Part shown: positions 33,189 through 39,780 of the stretch, piece by piece
How the letters are laid out: each line of letters begins with the position of its first letter
How positions within the stretch are numbered: position 1 is the stretch's first letter
DNA from: Anaerolineales bacterium
GTDB taxonomy: Bacteria > Chloroflexota > Anaerolineae > Anaerolineales > Villigracilaceae
NCBI GenBank assembly: GCA_016934715.1
Contig: JAFGSI010000082.1
Span: 1-39,780 of the forward strand
Reading direction: 5' to 3'
DNA length: 39,780 bases
Translations under genes and position numbers: made by a program
The notes under the pieces: model-generated
Told to the model about the DNA's origin: nothing
The model's database searches: none
What the model saw: only the letters and a program-made list of their open reading frames with translations

Positions 33189-34322
33189 GTGAGCAAGTGG
33201 CCCGGAAAGTACGTCGTCGGCCTGACAGGCAATATCGCCACCGGCAAGAGCGTGGTGCGCAGGATGCTCGAACACCTGGGCGCCTACGGGATCGATGCCG
33301 ATGCGCTCTCCCACCGCGCCATTGCCAAAGGGGCACCGGGTTACCAGGCCGTCGTGGACAACTTCGGCAAGTTCATCCTGGACAACAAAGGTGAAATCGA
33401 CCGCACCAAGCTTGGCCGGCTGGCATTCTCTGACCCGGAGGCGCTCACTTCCCTCGAGAAAGTCGTCCACCCGCTGGTCGAACAGGCCATCGACATGCTG
33501 GTCCAGCGCGCCAGTCAGCGGGTCATCGTCCTTGAAGCGATCAAACTGCTCGAGGGTCCGCTGGCCGAGAGCTGTGATACCATCTGGGTGACCCATGCAC
33601 CTGAGGAGCTGCAGAAGGCCCGCCTGATGACCAAGCGCCAGATGAGCGAGGCCGACGCCCTGAATCGCATCCGGAGCCAGAGCGCCCAGGAGATCAAGAC
33701 CGCCGCCGCCAATGTGGTCATTCACAATACCGGCTCCTTCGAGGCCACCTGGAAACAGGTGACCGCGGCCTGGAAGGCGATCTCCCCGATCACCGACACC
33801 ACGCCGGTGGTCATGAAGAAGACTGCCGCAGGTGAATTATCGATCCAGCGCGGCCGGCCGCGCGACTCGGCCAAGATCGCCGCCCTGATCACCCGTTTGA
33901 GCGGAGGCGCCAATCCTCAGAACCATGATGACATCATGGCCGCCTTCGGCGAGAAAGCCTTCCTGTTGCTGATGTCCGGCGAGGAACTGAGCGGGCTGGC
34001 CGGCTGGCAGGTGGAGAACCTGGTGGCCCGCACTACCGAAATGTACGTGGCCCCCGACCTGCCCATCGACCAGGCCCTGCGGACGCTGGTTGACGAGCTC
34101 GAACGGGCCTCCCAGGACCTGCAGTGCGAGGCTTCGCTGCTCTTCCTGCCGCCCCAACTGGCCTCCCAGGAAACCGTCTGGAAAGAACTCGGTTACGAGC
34201 GCCAGGCCCCGCAGACCCTTGGCGTGCAGGCCTGGCAGGATGCGGCCATCGAGTCGCAGCCGCCGAATACCATCCTGCTCTTCAAACAACTCCGCCAGGA
34301 CCGTGTCCTGCGCCCGATTTAG
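33189..34322 (+). CDS. coaE: dephospho-CoA kinase fused to a C-terminal GNAT-like domain
   Basis: The first 200 residues of this 377-residue protein are dephospho-CoA kinase: P-loop GNIATGKS at 14-21, the DADALSHRAI motif, VVHPLVEQAI, and a lid region (ARLMTKRQMSEADALNRI). This enzyme makes CoA, the last step of the pathway. The typical length is about 200 residues. The remaining 175 residues (from about 205) look like a GNAT acetyltransferase-like fold: FLLLMSGEELSGLAGWQVEN for the central strands, EMYVAPD, and a final helix-strand with WKELGYERQ. I do not see a clear acetyl-CoA loop (Q/RxxGxG/A), so binding is uncertain. The GTG at 33189 has AAGGAG five bases upstream; GTG at 33171 is a weaker option. 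Confidence 0.85.
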   Translation: MSKWPGKYVVGLTGNIATGKSVVRRMLEHLGAYGIDADALSHRAIAKGAPGYQAVVDNFGKFILDNKGEIDRTKLGRLAFSDPEALTSLEKVVHPLVEQAIDMLVQRASQRVIVLEAIKLLEGPLAESCDTIWVTHAPEELQKARLMTKRQMSEADALNRIRSQSAQEIKTAAANVVIHNTGSFEATWKQVTAAWKAISPITDTTPVVMKKTAAGELSIQRGRPRDSAKIAALITRLSGGANPQNHDDIMAAFGEKAFLLLMSGEELSGLAGWQVENLVARTTEMYVAPDLPIDQALRTLVDELERASQDLQCEASLLFLPPQLASQETVWKELGYERQAPQTLGVQAWQDAAIESQPPNTILLFKQLRQDRVLRPI

Positions 34323-34415
34323 CCTCCCGGCGACCCGGCCGACAGGACCGGCGGGGCTTTCAGCCCCGAGCGCGCCTCTTCATCTCAGACCGCCCGGCCA
34401 CCCCGGCAGATTACC

Positions 34416-35282
34416 GTGTCCGATATCCTAAGCGATTTGGCTTTCATCTTCCAACGCCTCAACTGGCTTGGCGTGATCGACATCCTGCTGGTCACGCTGA
34501 TCTTCTTTGGCGTGCTGTACCTGGTACGCGACACGCAGGCCATGGCCCTGCTGCGCGGCGCCCTCTTCCTGCTGGTGCTGATCGCCCTGATGACCAGCCT
34601 GGTCAACCTGCCGGCCTTCACCTGGTTGCTGCGCACCGCCCTCCCAGCCATGGCCTTCGCCATCCCGGTCATCTTCGCCCCCGAGATCCGCAGAGGCCTG
34701 GAAAGGATCGGACGGGCAGGTACCTTCCTGCCCTTCAAGAACAAGCATACGGGCGAAAGCATGCAAGGGACGATCCAGGCCGTGGTCAGCTCCGCCGCCC
34801 GCCTGTCTGCCCGCCAGCACGGGGCCTTGATCATCCTGCAGCGCTTTGACAGCCTGGATGAATACATCCGCACCGGCGTAGTCATGCAGGCCCAGGTGAC
34901 CCCCGAGTTGTTGATGCAGCTTTTCTACCCCAACACACCCCTGCACGACGGGGCCGTCATTATCGGCGGAAACCGTGTTCGGGCGGCAGCCTGCGTCATG
35001 CCGCTCTCAGCGAGCGGCATCCTGGCCCGTTCCCCCGAACGCCAGATGGGGCTGCGCCACCGGGCCGCCCTGGGTATATCGGAGGCCTCCGACGCTGTGG
35101 CGGTGGTCGTCTCAGAGGAGAGCGGGGCCGTCTCGATCGCCCACGCCGGGCGCATGATCCGCCGGCTGGATCCCGAACGGCTGGAGAACATCCTGATCGC
35201 CTTCTACAGCCCGATCAGGGCCAGCCAGGGCAATTTCTTCCAGCGTCATTTTCCGTACCTGTTCCCCCGCAAGGATGGATGA
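34416..35282 (+). CDS. cdaA: diadenylate cyclase CdaA
   Basis: This 288-residue protein has three N-terminal membrane helices (about 18-37, 46-63 and 70-88) and a cytoplasmic DAC domain. The substrate motif DGA is at 178-180 and RHR at 214-216. It makes cyclic di-AMP from ATP and is the membrane-bound housekeeping type, not DisA. Cyclic di-AMP controls potassium uptake, osmolyte handling and cell-wall balance. The start is GTG at 34416, 93 bases after the coaE fusion. It overlaps cdaR by four bases, so the two are translationally coupled. Confidence 0.95.
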   Translation: MSDILSDLAFIFQRLNWLGVIDILLVTLIFFGVLYLVRDTQAMALLRGALFLLVLIALMTSLVNLPAFTWLLRTALPAMAFAIPVIFAPEIRRGLERIGRAGTFLPFKNKHTGESMQGTIQAVVSSAARLSARQHGALIILQRFDSLDEYIRTGVVMQAQVTPELLMQLFYPNTPLHDGAVIIGGNRVRAAACVMPLSASGILARSPERQMGLRHRAALGISEASDAVAVVVSEESGAVSIAHAGRMIRRLDPERLENILIAFYSPIRASQGNFFQRHFPYLFPRKDG

Positions 35283-36520
35283 TCATGTTCAAGTGGTTGA
35301 CCACCAACCTGCGCACCCTCCTGCTGGCCTTTGCCTTGGCAGTGGCCGTCTGGGTTTCGGCCGTCACGGCCGCCGACCCTGACGAGACGCGCACCTACCC
35401 CAGCCCGATCATCATCGAGTACATCGGTCAGGACTCGGGCCTGCTGCTGACCGGCACCGTCCCGCAAACTGTCACCGTCAGCCTGCGCGCGCCCAGTTCG
35501 GTCTGGAACGAGATGATCGCCAACCGCGGCTCGGTGCGAGCGATCGCTGACCTCTCCGGGCTGAGCGCCGGGGATCACAACGTCCCGATCCAGGTCCAGG
35601 TGGCTGTCCAGCCGGTACGGGTGCTGTCCAGCACACCAGTCACCCTGCGCCTGTCCCTCGAACCGCTGGACACCCGTTCGCTGGCAGTCATGCTGGCCCT
35701 GAGCGGGGAAGCGGCGATCGGCTACCAGGTCGGCGAAGCGATCCTGAACCCCGAGAGGGCAGTCGTCTCCGGGCCGGAGTCGCTCGTGGCACGCGTCGAC
35801 CGCCTGGAGGCCAGCATCGACCTGACCGGGTCCCGGAGCACCATCGAAAGCCTGGCGACGATACAAGCCCTGGATTCCGAAAACCGCCCGGTCACCGGCG
35901 TCACCATTCAGCCCGACCAGGTGCAGATCAACCTGCCGATCGTCCAGATCGGTGGTTACCGTGACCTGGCTGTCAAGGTGGTGACCCGCGGCCAGCCGGC
36001 CAGCGGCTACCGCCTGACCAACATTTCCCCCTTCCCGCCGGTCGTAACAGTCTACTCATCCAACCTGGAACTGATCGAATCGCTGCCGGGTTTCGTCGAG
36101 ACCATGCCGCTCGACCTGACCGGTATAGACGAGGGGCTGGAGGCCCGCCTGGAACTGGTCCTGCCGGCCGGGGTGACCCTGGTCGGGAACCAGACCATCG
36201 TGGTCCAGGTGGGGGTCGCCCCGATCACCAGCAGCCTGACGATCTCCTACAGGCCGGTCGAGGTGATCGGCCTGGGCGCCAGGCTGGAAGTCGATGTTTC
36301 GCCGCTCACGGTCGACGTGATTCTCTCCGGTCCACTGCCAGTCCTTGACTCGCTGCTGGCCAGCGACATCCGTGTGCGGGTCGACGTGACCGGCCTGGCG
36401 CCCGGCACCTACCAACTCACCCCGGTGGTTGAGATCCTGATCGATGAGGTGGTGGTCGAGTCGATCCTGCCCGGGACGATCCAGGTGGTCATCACCAGCA
36501 CGACCACTCCCACCCCATAA
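35279..36520 (+). CDS. cdaR: YbbR/CdaR-like regulator of CdaA
   Basis: This 413-residue protein has a single N-terminal membrane helix (about 11-31, LLLAFALAVAVWVSAV) and four successive YbbR-like beta-sandwich repeats outside the membrane, with recurring motifs such as VSLRAPSSVW, AVVSGPESLVARVD and VTVYSSNLELIESL. CdaR binds the membrane part of CdaA and modulates its activity. The start at 35279 (ATG overlapping the cdaA stop) is preferred; another ATG lies two codons downstream. The stop lies six bases before the der start, so all three genes probably share a transcript. Confidence 0.9.
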   Translation: MIMFKWLTTNLRTLLLAFALAVAVWVSAVTAADPDETRTYPSPIIIEYIGQDSGLLLTGTVPQTVTVSLRAPSSVWNEMIANRGSVRAIADLSGLSAGDHNVPIQVQVAVQPVRVLSSTPVTLRLSLEPLDTRSLAVMLALSGEAAIGYQVGEAILNPERAVVSGPESLVARVDRLEASIDLTGSRSTIESLATIQALDSENRPVTGVTIQPDQVQINLPIVQIGGYRDLAVKVVTRGQPASGYRLTNISPFPPVVTVYSSNLELIESLPGFVETMPLDLTGIDEGLEARLELVLPAGVTLVGNQTIVVQVGVAPITSSLTISYRPVEVIGLGARLEVDVSPLTVDVILSGPLPVLDSLLASDIRVRVDVTGLAPGTYQLTPVVEILIDEVVVESILPGTIQVVITSTTTPTP

Positions 36521-36526
36521 GGTTCC

Positions 36527-37891
36527 ATGAAACCAATTGTTGCCCTGGTAGGACGCCCGAACGTGGGCAAGAGCACCCTCTTCAACCGCATGGCCGGGGA
36601 ACGCCTGGCCATCGTCGATGACACCCCCGGCACGACGCGCGACCGCCTGGTCACCGAAGCCGAATGGACCGAGGTCTATTTCGATGTCATCGACACCGGA
36701 GGGATCGATCCAACCCACGGCGGCAAGACCCCGCTTTCGATCGGCTCGGCCGACTTCATTCAGGAGATCCGCCAGCAGGCCCTGGTGGCTGTCCAGGATG
36801 CCGATGCAGTTCTTTTCATCACCGACGGACAGACCGGAGTCACTCCACCCGACCGCGAGGTGGCCGAGATCCTGCGTCGCCACCAGAGGACCGTCGACGG
36901 CCAGCCCTGGCCACCGATCTTCGTGGTGGTCAATAAGTGTGAGAGCAGCGCGGCACGCGCTGCGGCCGGAGAGTTCTACGAACTGGGGCTGGGCGATCCA
37001 CACCCGATCTCAGCCCTGCATGGCACCGGGACCGGGGACATGCTTGACGCCCTGGTGGCCGCCTTCCCCCCCGATACCACCACCGAGGAGGACGATTCGG
37101 TCAAGATCGCCATCGTCGGCAAGCCCAACGCCGGCAAGTCAAGCCTGCTCAACCGGCTGGCCGGCGCCGAGCGGGCCATTGTCAGTCCGATCCCGGGGAC
37201 GACGCGTGATGCGATCGATACCCTCATCGAGGTCGCCGGGCTGCCGGTCACGCTGATCGACACGGCCGGTATCCGCCGGCGCGGGAAGATCGAGGTCGGT
37301 GTGGAGAAGTACAGCGTGCTGCGAGCCTTCAAGGCCATCGAACGCGCCGACGTAGTCCTCCTCGTGATCGACGCCGAGGCCGGCATCACCGCCCAGGACA
37401 CCCACATCGCCGGCTTCATCCTGGATGCCTGGAAGTCGTGTGTGGTGCTGGTTAACAAGTGGGATGCCATCGAGAAGGACACCTACACGATGGAGGAACA
37501 CTCCCGGGTCGTGCGCCAGGAACTCAAGTTCATGGACTACGTCCCGCTGCTGTTCATCTCAGCCAAGACCGGCCAGCGGGTGGATAAAGTCCTGCCGCTG
37601 GCCCTGGAAGTCCAGGAGGAGCGCCTGGCACGTCTGACCACCTCGATGGTCAACAAGGTCCTGCGCGAGGCAATGGATGCCCAGCCGCCGCAGGCGCACG
37701 CCGGACGGCCATTAAAGATCTACTACGGTTCTCAGATCCGCACCGATCCGCCGACCTTTGTGCTGCACGTCAATGACACCAAACTGGCCCATTTTTCGTA
37801 TATCCGTTACCTCGAAAACCAGTTCCGCAAGGCTTACGGCTTCGTTGGCACCCCGATCAAGATCCTGGTCCGCGGGCACAAAGATAAGTAA
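36527..37891 (+). CDS. der: ribosome-associated GTPase Der (EngA)
   Basis: This 454-residue protein carries two GTPase domains and a C-terminal KH-like domain, the standard Der layout. The first has GRPNVGKST (8-16) and DTGGI, with NKCE at 136-139 in place of NKxD; some Der proteins have Glu here. The second has GKPNAGKSS, DTAGIRRRGKI and NKWD. The KH domain ends in PIKILVRGHKDK. Der is essential for 50S subunit assembly. AAGG overlaps the stop of cdaR and acts as the ribosome binding site. The position after cdaA-cdaR replaces glmM, which usually follows in Firmicutes. Confidence 0.97.
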   Translation: MKPIVALVGRPNVGKSTLFNRMAGERLAIVDDTPGTTRDRLVTEAEWTEVYFDVIDTGGIDPTHGGKTPLSIGSADFIQEIRQQALVAVQDADAVLFITDGQTGVTPPDREVAEILRRHQRTVDGQPWPPIFVVVNKCESSAARAAAGEFYELGLGDPHPISALHGTGTGDMLDALVAAFPPDTTTEEDDSVKIAIVGKPNAGKSSLLNRLAGAERAIVSPIPGTTRDAIDTLIEVAGLPVTLIDTAGIRRRGKIEVGVEKYSVLRAFKAIERADVVLLVIDAEAGITAQDTHIAGFILDAWKSCVVLVNKWDAIEKDTYTMEEHSRVVRQELKFMDYVPLLFISAKTGQRVDKVLPLALEVQEERLARLTTSMVNKVLREAMDAQPPQAHAGRPLKIYYGSQIRTDPPTFVLHVNDTKLAHFSYIRYLENQFRKAYGFVGTPIKILVRGHKDK

Positions 37892-38329
37892 CCTCGCGCT
37901 CGCGATTGGATTTTCCTGTATACGCAGAACCATTGGCAACGTGGGGGTGGTGTATGCTCCTGACGAATAGGACCCGGCGGATCTGATCGTCGGCGGCTGT
38001 GAGCAGGCCGTCCAGCTCGCTCGAGAGAACCGGGGGTTGGAATTCCCCGAGGACTGTCGGATCTACGGGATTCCTCCTGGCTGGGGTTTGTGTTCCAGTC
38101 GGCGCCCAGGTCCAGGCGAGTCCTGCTGGGAACAACGATTCCCTTCTGGTTTTTCGGCGCCCACAGGATCTGGCCATACAGCGCCGCCGGGACTCAGCGG
38201 TACGGCAAGAGAATGTCCACCGGGGCAAAGCCAGCGCGTCTGCCGGCCCAGAGGGATAGAAGCATCGGGATTCGCGTATTCGTGGATGAGAAGGGCGCCA
38301 GGGTGAACGTGCAGAACACTGCACGCCAA

Positions 38330-38458
38330 CCGAAGACCTGCTTGTTCCACGCATGGGATAATCGAGTAAACGGCGGGAATCTCTTCGTCCTGCAAAAACT
38401 GCTCGGCCACGAAGCCCTGGACATGGTCCCGGCAGAATGTCGCATGAGCGTCGGATGA
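38330..38458 (+). pseudogene. remnant of a tyrosine recombinase/integrase C-terminus
   Basis: Translation of the plus strand gives NGGNLFVLQKLLGHEALDMV at 38369-38428. This closely matches the conserved XerC/D-type block preceding the catalytic tyrosine. The upstream HxxR motif region reads HAWDNRV, and the downstream catalytic tyrosine is absent; the frame stops 30 bases later. No other part of an integrase can be recognised upstream. It is therefore a decayed fragment of an integrase or transposon-borne recombinase. Direction is plus. Confidence 0.65.
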
Positions 38459-38538
38459 TGTCGCCTCGGCCCACCAGTTGGCAAGTCCGGTGGATGAGTG
38501 GAGGTTGTAAGCGGAGACGATGTTCAATCATGCCGGAA

Positions 38539-38571
38539 GAGAAAGCGGATCCATTCCGGATCCGCTTTCTC
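38539..38571. repeat. perfect 14-bp inverted repeat (hairpin)
   Basis: GAGAAAGCGGATCC and GGATCCGCTTTCTC pair perfectly around a five-base loop. No strong T-run follows on either strand. It lies 50 bases beyond the PIN toxin stop on the minus strand, so it could act as that operon's terminator, or be an end or attachment structure of the decayed element beside it. Confidence 0.6.
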
Positions 38572-38621
38572 ACACATACAGGATAGTCGCCGACAGGAAT
38601 ATCGATCTTTTGGAAGCGCAC

Positions 38622-39059
38622 TCAGGCCCCAGCCGCTGGCCAGACCTGCAACCCTTCTACACTGGCAGCCTGGCGCAAGCGTTGATCGAAACAGGCGAAA
38701 ACGGTCTCCTCCCCGGTTACCTCTTGCCAGACCTGGGCACAGGACAGATGCATGGCATCATAAGCCCGCAAACCATGTTTCCACGCCAGGTCAGCAGCAC
38801 GCTCCACGGCGGCAGAAGAAACAGGCAAGCGCGTATAAGCCGGCCAGTGGGCCCGGAAATCCCGCCAAGCTTCTTGCAAGGCCGTATCATCCACCCAACC
38901 CTGACGGCCCGCCTTCGCCAGGGCCGCAGCCATCTCCACGTAGGTGAGTGCCGCGGTGGCGACCGCCTCGAAACCGGCAATAAAGGCAAGCACCTGTTCG
39001 GAACCGTCCTCGCGGACATATTTCTTGACCAACGCGCTGGTGTCGGCGTACAGGATCAT
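38622..39059 (-). CDS. PIN-domain ribonuclease toxin, VapC-like
   Basis: This 145-residue protein starts [17 protein letters not shown], the PIN opening with the first catalytic Asp at residue 6. Glu in [10 protein letters not shown], Asp in RAYDAMHLS and Asp in FACFDQRL complete the acidic metal-binding set. PIN toxins cut RNA, often tRNA. GGAGG lies seven bases before the ATG at 39059. The start overlaps the antitoxin stop by four bases (ATGA), the usual toxin-antitoxin coupling. Because all active-site acids are present, the toxin is probably functional. Confidence 0.88.
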   Translation of the reverse strand: MILYADTSALVKKYVREDGSEQVLAFIAGFEAVATAALTYVEMAAALAKAGRQGWVDDTALQEAWRDFRAHWPAYTRLPVSSAAVERAADLAWKHGLRAYDAMHLSCAQVWQEVTGEETVFACFDQRLRQAASVEGLQVWPAAGA

Positions 39060-39331
39060 TCCCTTTCCTCCGACACCAGATCCGAGAGCAACTGCCCGCT
39101 GCGGTTGACCGCCCGCGGCTGGTACACTGGAAGGCTCTGGCCATTCCACTCCACCACACGGGCATCGGCCAATATCTTCAAGCGGCCGGCCAGGTCCGCG
39201 GCGATGGGCACGATCTGGCCGACCGGCTTGCCGCGCTCGGTAATCACCACTGTCTCGCCCGCCTTGACTCGCCGCAGGTACTGGCTCAAGCGGTTTTTGA
39301 GTTCACGTGTGCCAACACTGATCTCTCGCAT
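39056..39331 (-). CDS. Phd/YefM-type antitoxin
   Basis: This 91-residue protein begins [42 protein letters not shown], the classic Phd/YefM fold: a DNA-binding N-terminus with the [13 protein letters not shown] strand. The C-terminal half binds and blocks the toxin and is variable. GGAGG lies four bases before the ATG at 39331. A Phd-type antitoxin with a PIN toxin is a common combination. An inverted repeat around the promoter suggests autorepression. Confidence 0.88.
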   Translation of the reverse strand: MREISVGTRELKNRLSQYLRRVKAGETVVITERGKPVGQIVPIAADLAGRLKILADARVVEWNGQSLPVYQPRAVNRSGQLLSDLVSEERE

Positions 39332-39339
39332 CGATCCTC

Positions 39340-39372
39340 CTTGTGGACACATTATATCACAAGTAGCCACAA
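39340..39372 (-). promoter_or_regulatory. toxin-antitoxin promoter with operator inverted repeats
   Basis: On the minus strand, TATAAT (39351-39356) lies 19 bases before the antitoxin ATG. Around it, CTTGTG at 39340-39345 pairs with CACAAG at 39358-39363 (six-base arms, 12-base spacer), and TTGTGG at 39341-39346 pairs with CCACAA at 39367-39372. Symmetric sites over the -10 box fit autorepression by the antitoxin or the complex. Confidence 0.55.
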
Positions 39373-39780
39373 TATTCATCGTCAATTCAGAACCATCAAA
39401 AATGCATGTAAAAATTGGGACATCAGGACTTAACAATCAGGATTATGTAGTGCAAAGTTTTTCTTCAGCTGTCTTCGACAGGCAGCGATTGCTTCATCTG
39501 TCACCAACTGTCTCCCAACCCATTTCGAAGAAGTATCGCCTGAATTTTTACTGCGACCGCTTGATGGTTCTTCTGTTGCAATTGAAGGAAGCAACGGGGC
39601 CAGAGTTACCAACGGCTCTCAAATCTTGAGTGCTGCGATGACCTGTGGTGTAAAGTCATTGACTCGACTTTTACAGCACCAAAACCGACGAATTGGTTCG
39701 TATCAAATTGCGTCGATCGGATTACAATCTAATCAACCATCTTTGACTGCCGTGTGTCCACTATCACCACTGTTTCGTTA
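39373..39780. other. low-GC tail without a recognisable gene
   Basis: The last 400 bases are clearly richer in A and T than the rest of the window. Frames on both strands are interrupted or lack start sites. One plus frame stays open from about 39430 to the window end, and a minus frame of 60 codons ends at 39430, but neither shows a domain that I recognise. The composition suggests foreign DNA or the edge of a mobile element continuing outside the window. Confidence 0.4.

Larger units (their letters stand above)
37892..38621 (+). other. gene-poor intergenic stretch with decayed mobile DNA
   Basis: No complete gene is visible over these 730 bases. Open frames exist on both strands, but none has a start site with a ribosome binding site or a recognisable domain over its length. 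The only recognisable coding trace is a tyrosine-recombinase fragment at about 38363-38458, and the only strong structure is a 14-base-pair hairpin at 38539-38571. The stretch separates the housekeeping cdaA-der block from the toxin-antitoxin pair. Confidence 0.55.

Noticed and set aside
39430-39612. Minus-strand frame of 60 codons in the AT-rich tail
   Set aside because: It needs a TTG start without a ribosome binding site and shows no domain, so it was left as unassigned DNA.

Overview
The window is about 39.8 kb of high-GC bacterial chromosome. Gene content points to the Chloroflexota, probably near the Anaerolineae. The clues are a LysM protein with a long Thr-Pro linker, a divergent Fpg/Nei protein, a CoaE fusion, a GAF kinase next to a REC-MinD regulator, and tandem GPH-type symporters. 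No rRNA or tRNA is present to fix the taxonomy, so this is an inference. Coding density is high and most genes are chromosomal housekeeping or accessory genes. Only the last 2 kb look mobile or decayed.

Layout. (1) 0.2-1.4 kb, minus: MrfB/YprB-type exonuclease. (2) 1.5-5.8 kb, plus: three translationally coupled paralogous MFS (GPH) symporters. (3) 5.8-7.8 kb: an alpha/beta hydrolase divergent from a TetR regulator, with palindromes between them. (4) 8.0-9.3 kb, plus: a lipoprotein with an SH3b-like domain and a clear terminator. (5) 9.4-12.0 kb, minus: MrfA/YprA-type DExH helicase with an HNH nuclease module inserted before its C-terminal cysteine domain; then TerC (12.1-12.9 kb, minus). (6) 13.1-18.2 kb, plus: PadR regulator, short-chain dehydrogenase, LolD/MacB-type ATPase and large FtsX-type permease, with a strong promoter at the front and a strong terminator at the end. 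(7) 18.2-23.8 kb, minus: small membrane protein, divergent Fpg/Nei protein, UPF0104-type membrane protein, YugP-like zinc peptidase, S41 protease and HAD phosphatase. (8) 23.9-26.7 kb, plus: mutL and a zinc alcohol dehydrogenase. (9) 26.7-29.2 kb, minus: a two-component pair whose regulator carries a MinD/CpaE-like ATPase with an altered P-loop. (10) 29.3-37.9 kb, plus: uvrA, LysM protein, CoaE fused to a GNAT-like domain, cdaA, cdaR and der. (11) 37.9-39.8 kb: a gene-poor stretch with a tyrosine-recombinase remnant, a Phd/PIN toxin-antitoxin pair, and a low-GC tail without a recognisable gene.

How the parts work together. Five DNA-repair families occur here: MrfB, MrfA, Fpg-like, MutL and UvrA. 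MrfA and MrfB are adjacent in Bacillus but are separated by 8 kb here, on the same strand. The PadR cluster reads as a self-regulated exporter operon. CdaA and CdaR form the usual c-di-AMP synthase and regulator pair, here followed by der instead of glmM. The observations most worth following up are the HNH-MrfA fusion, the REC-MinD/GAF-kinase pair, the CoaE-GNAT-like fusion, and the Fpg-like protein that lacks the catalytic N-terminal proline.
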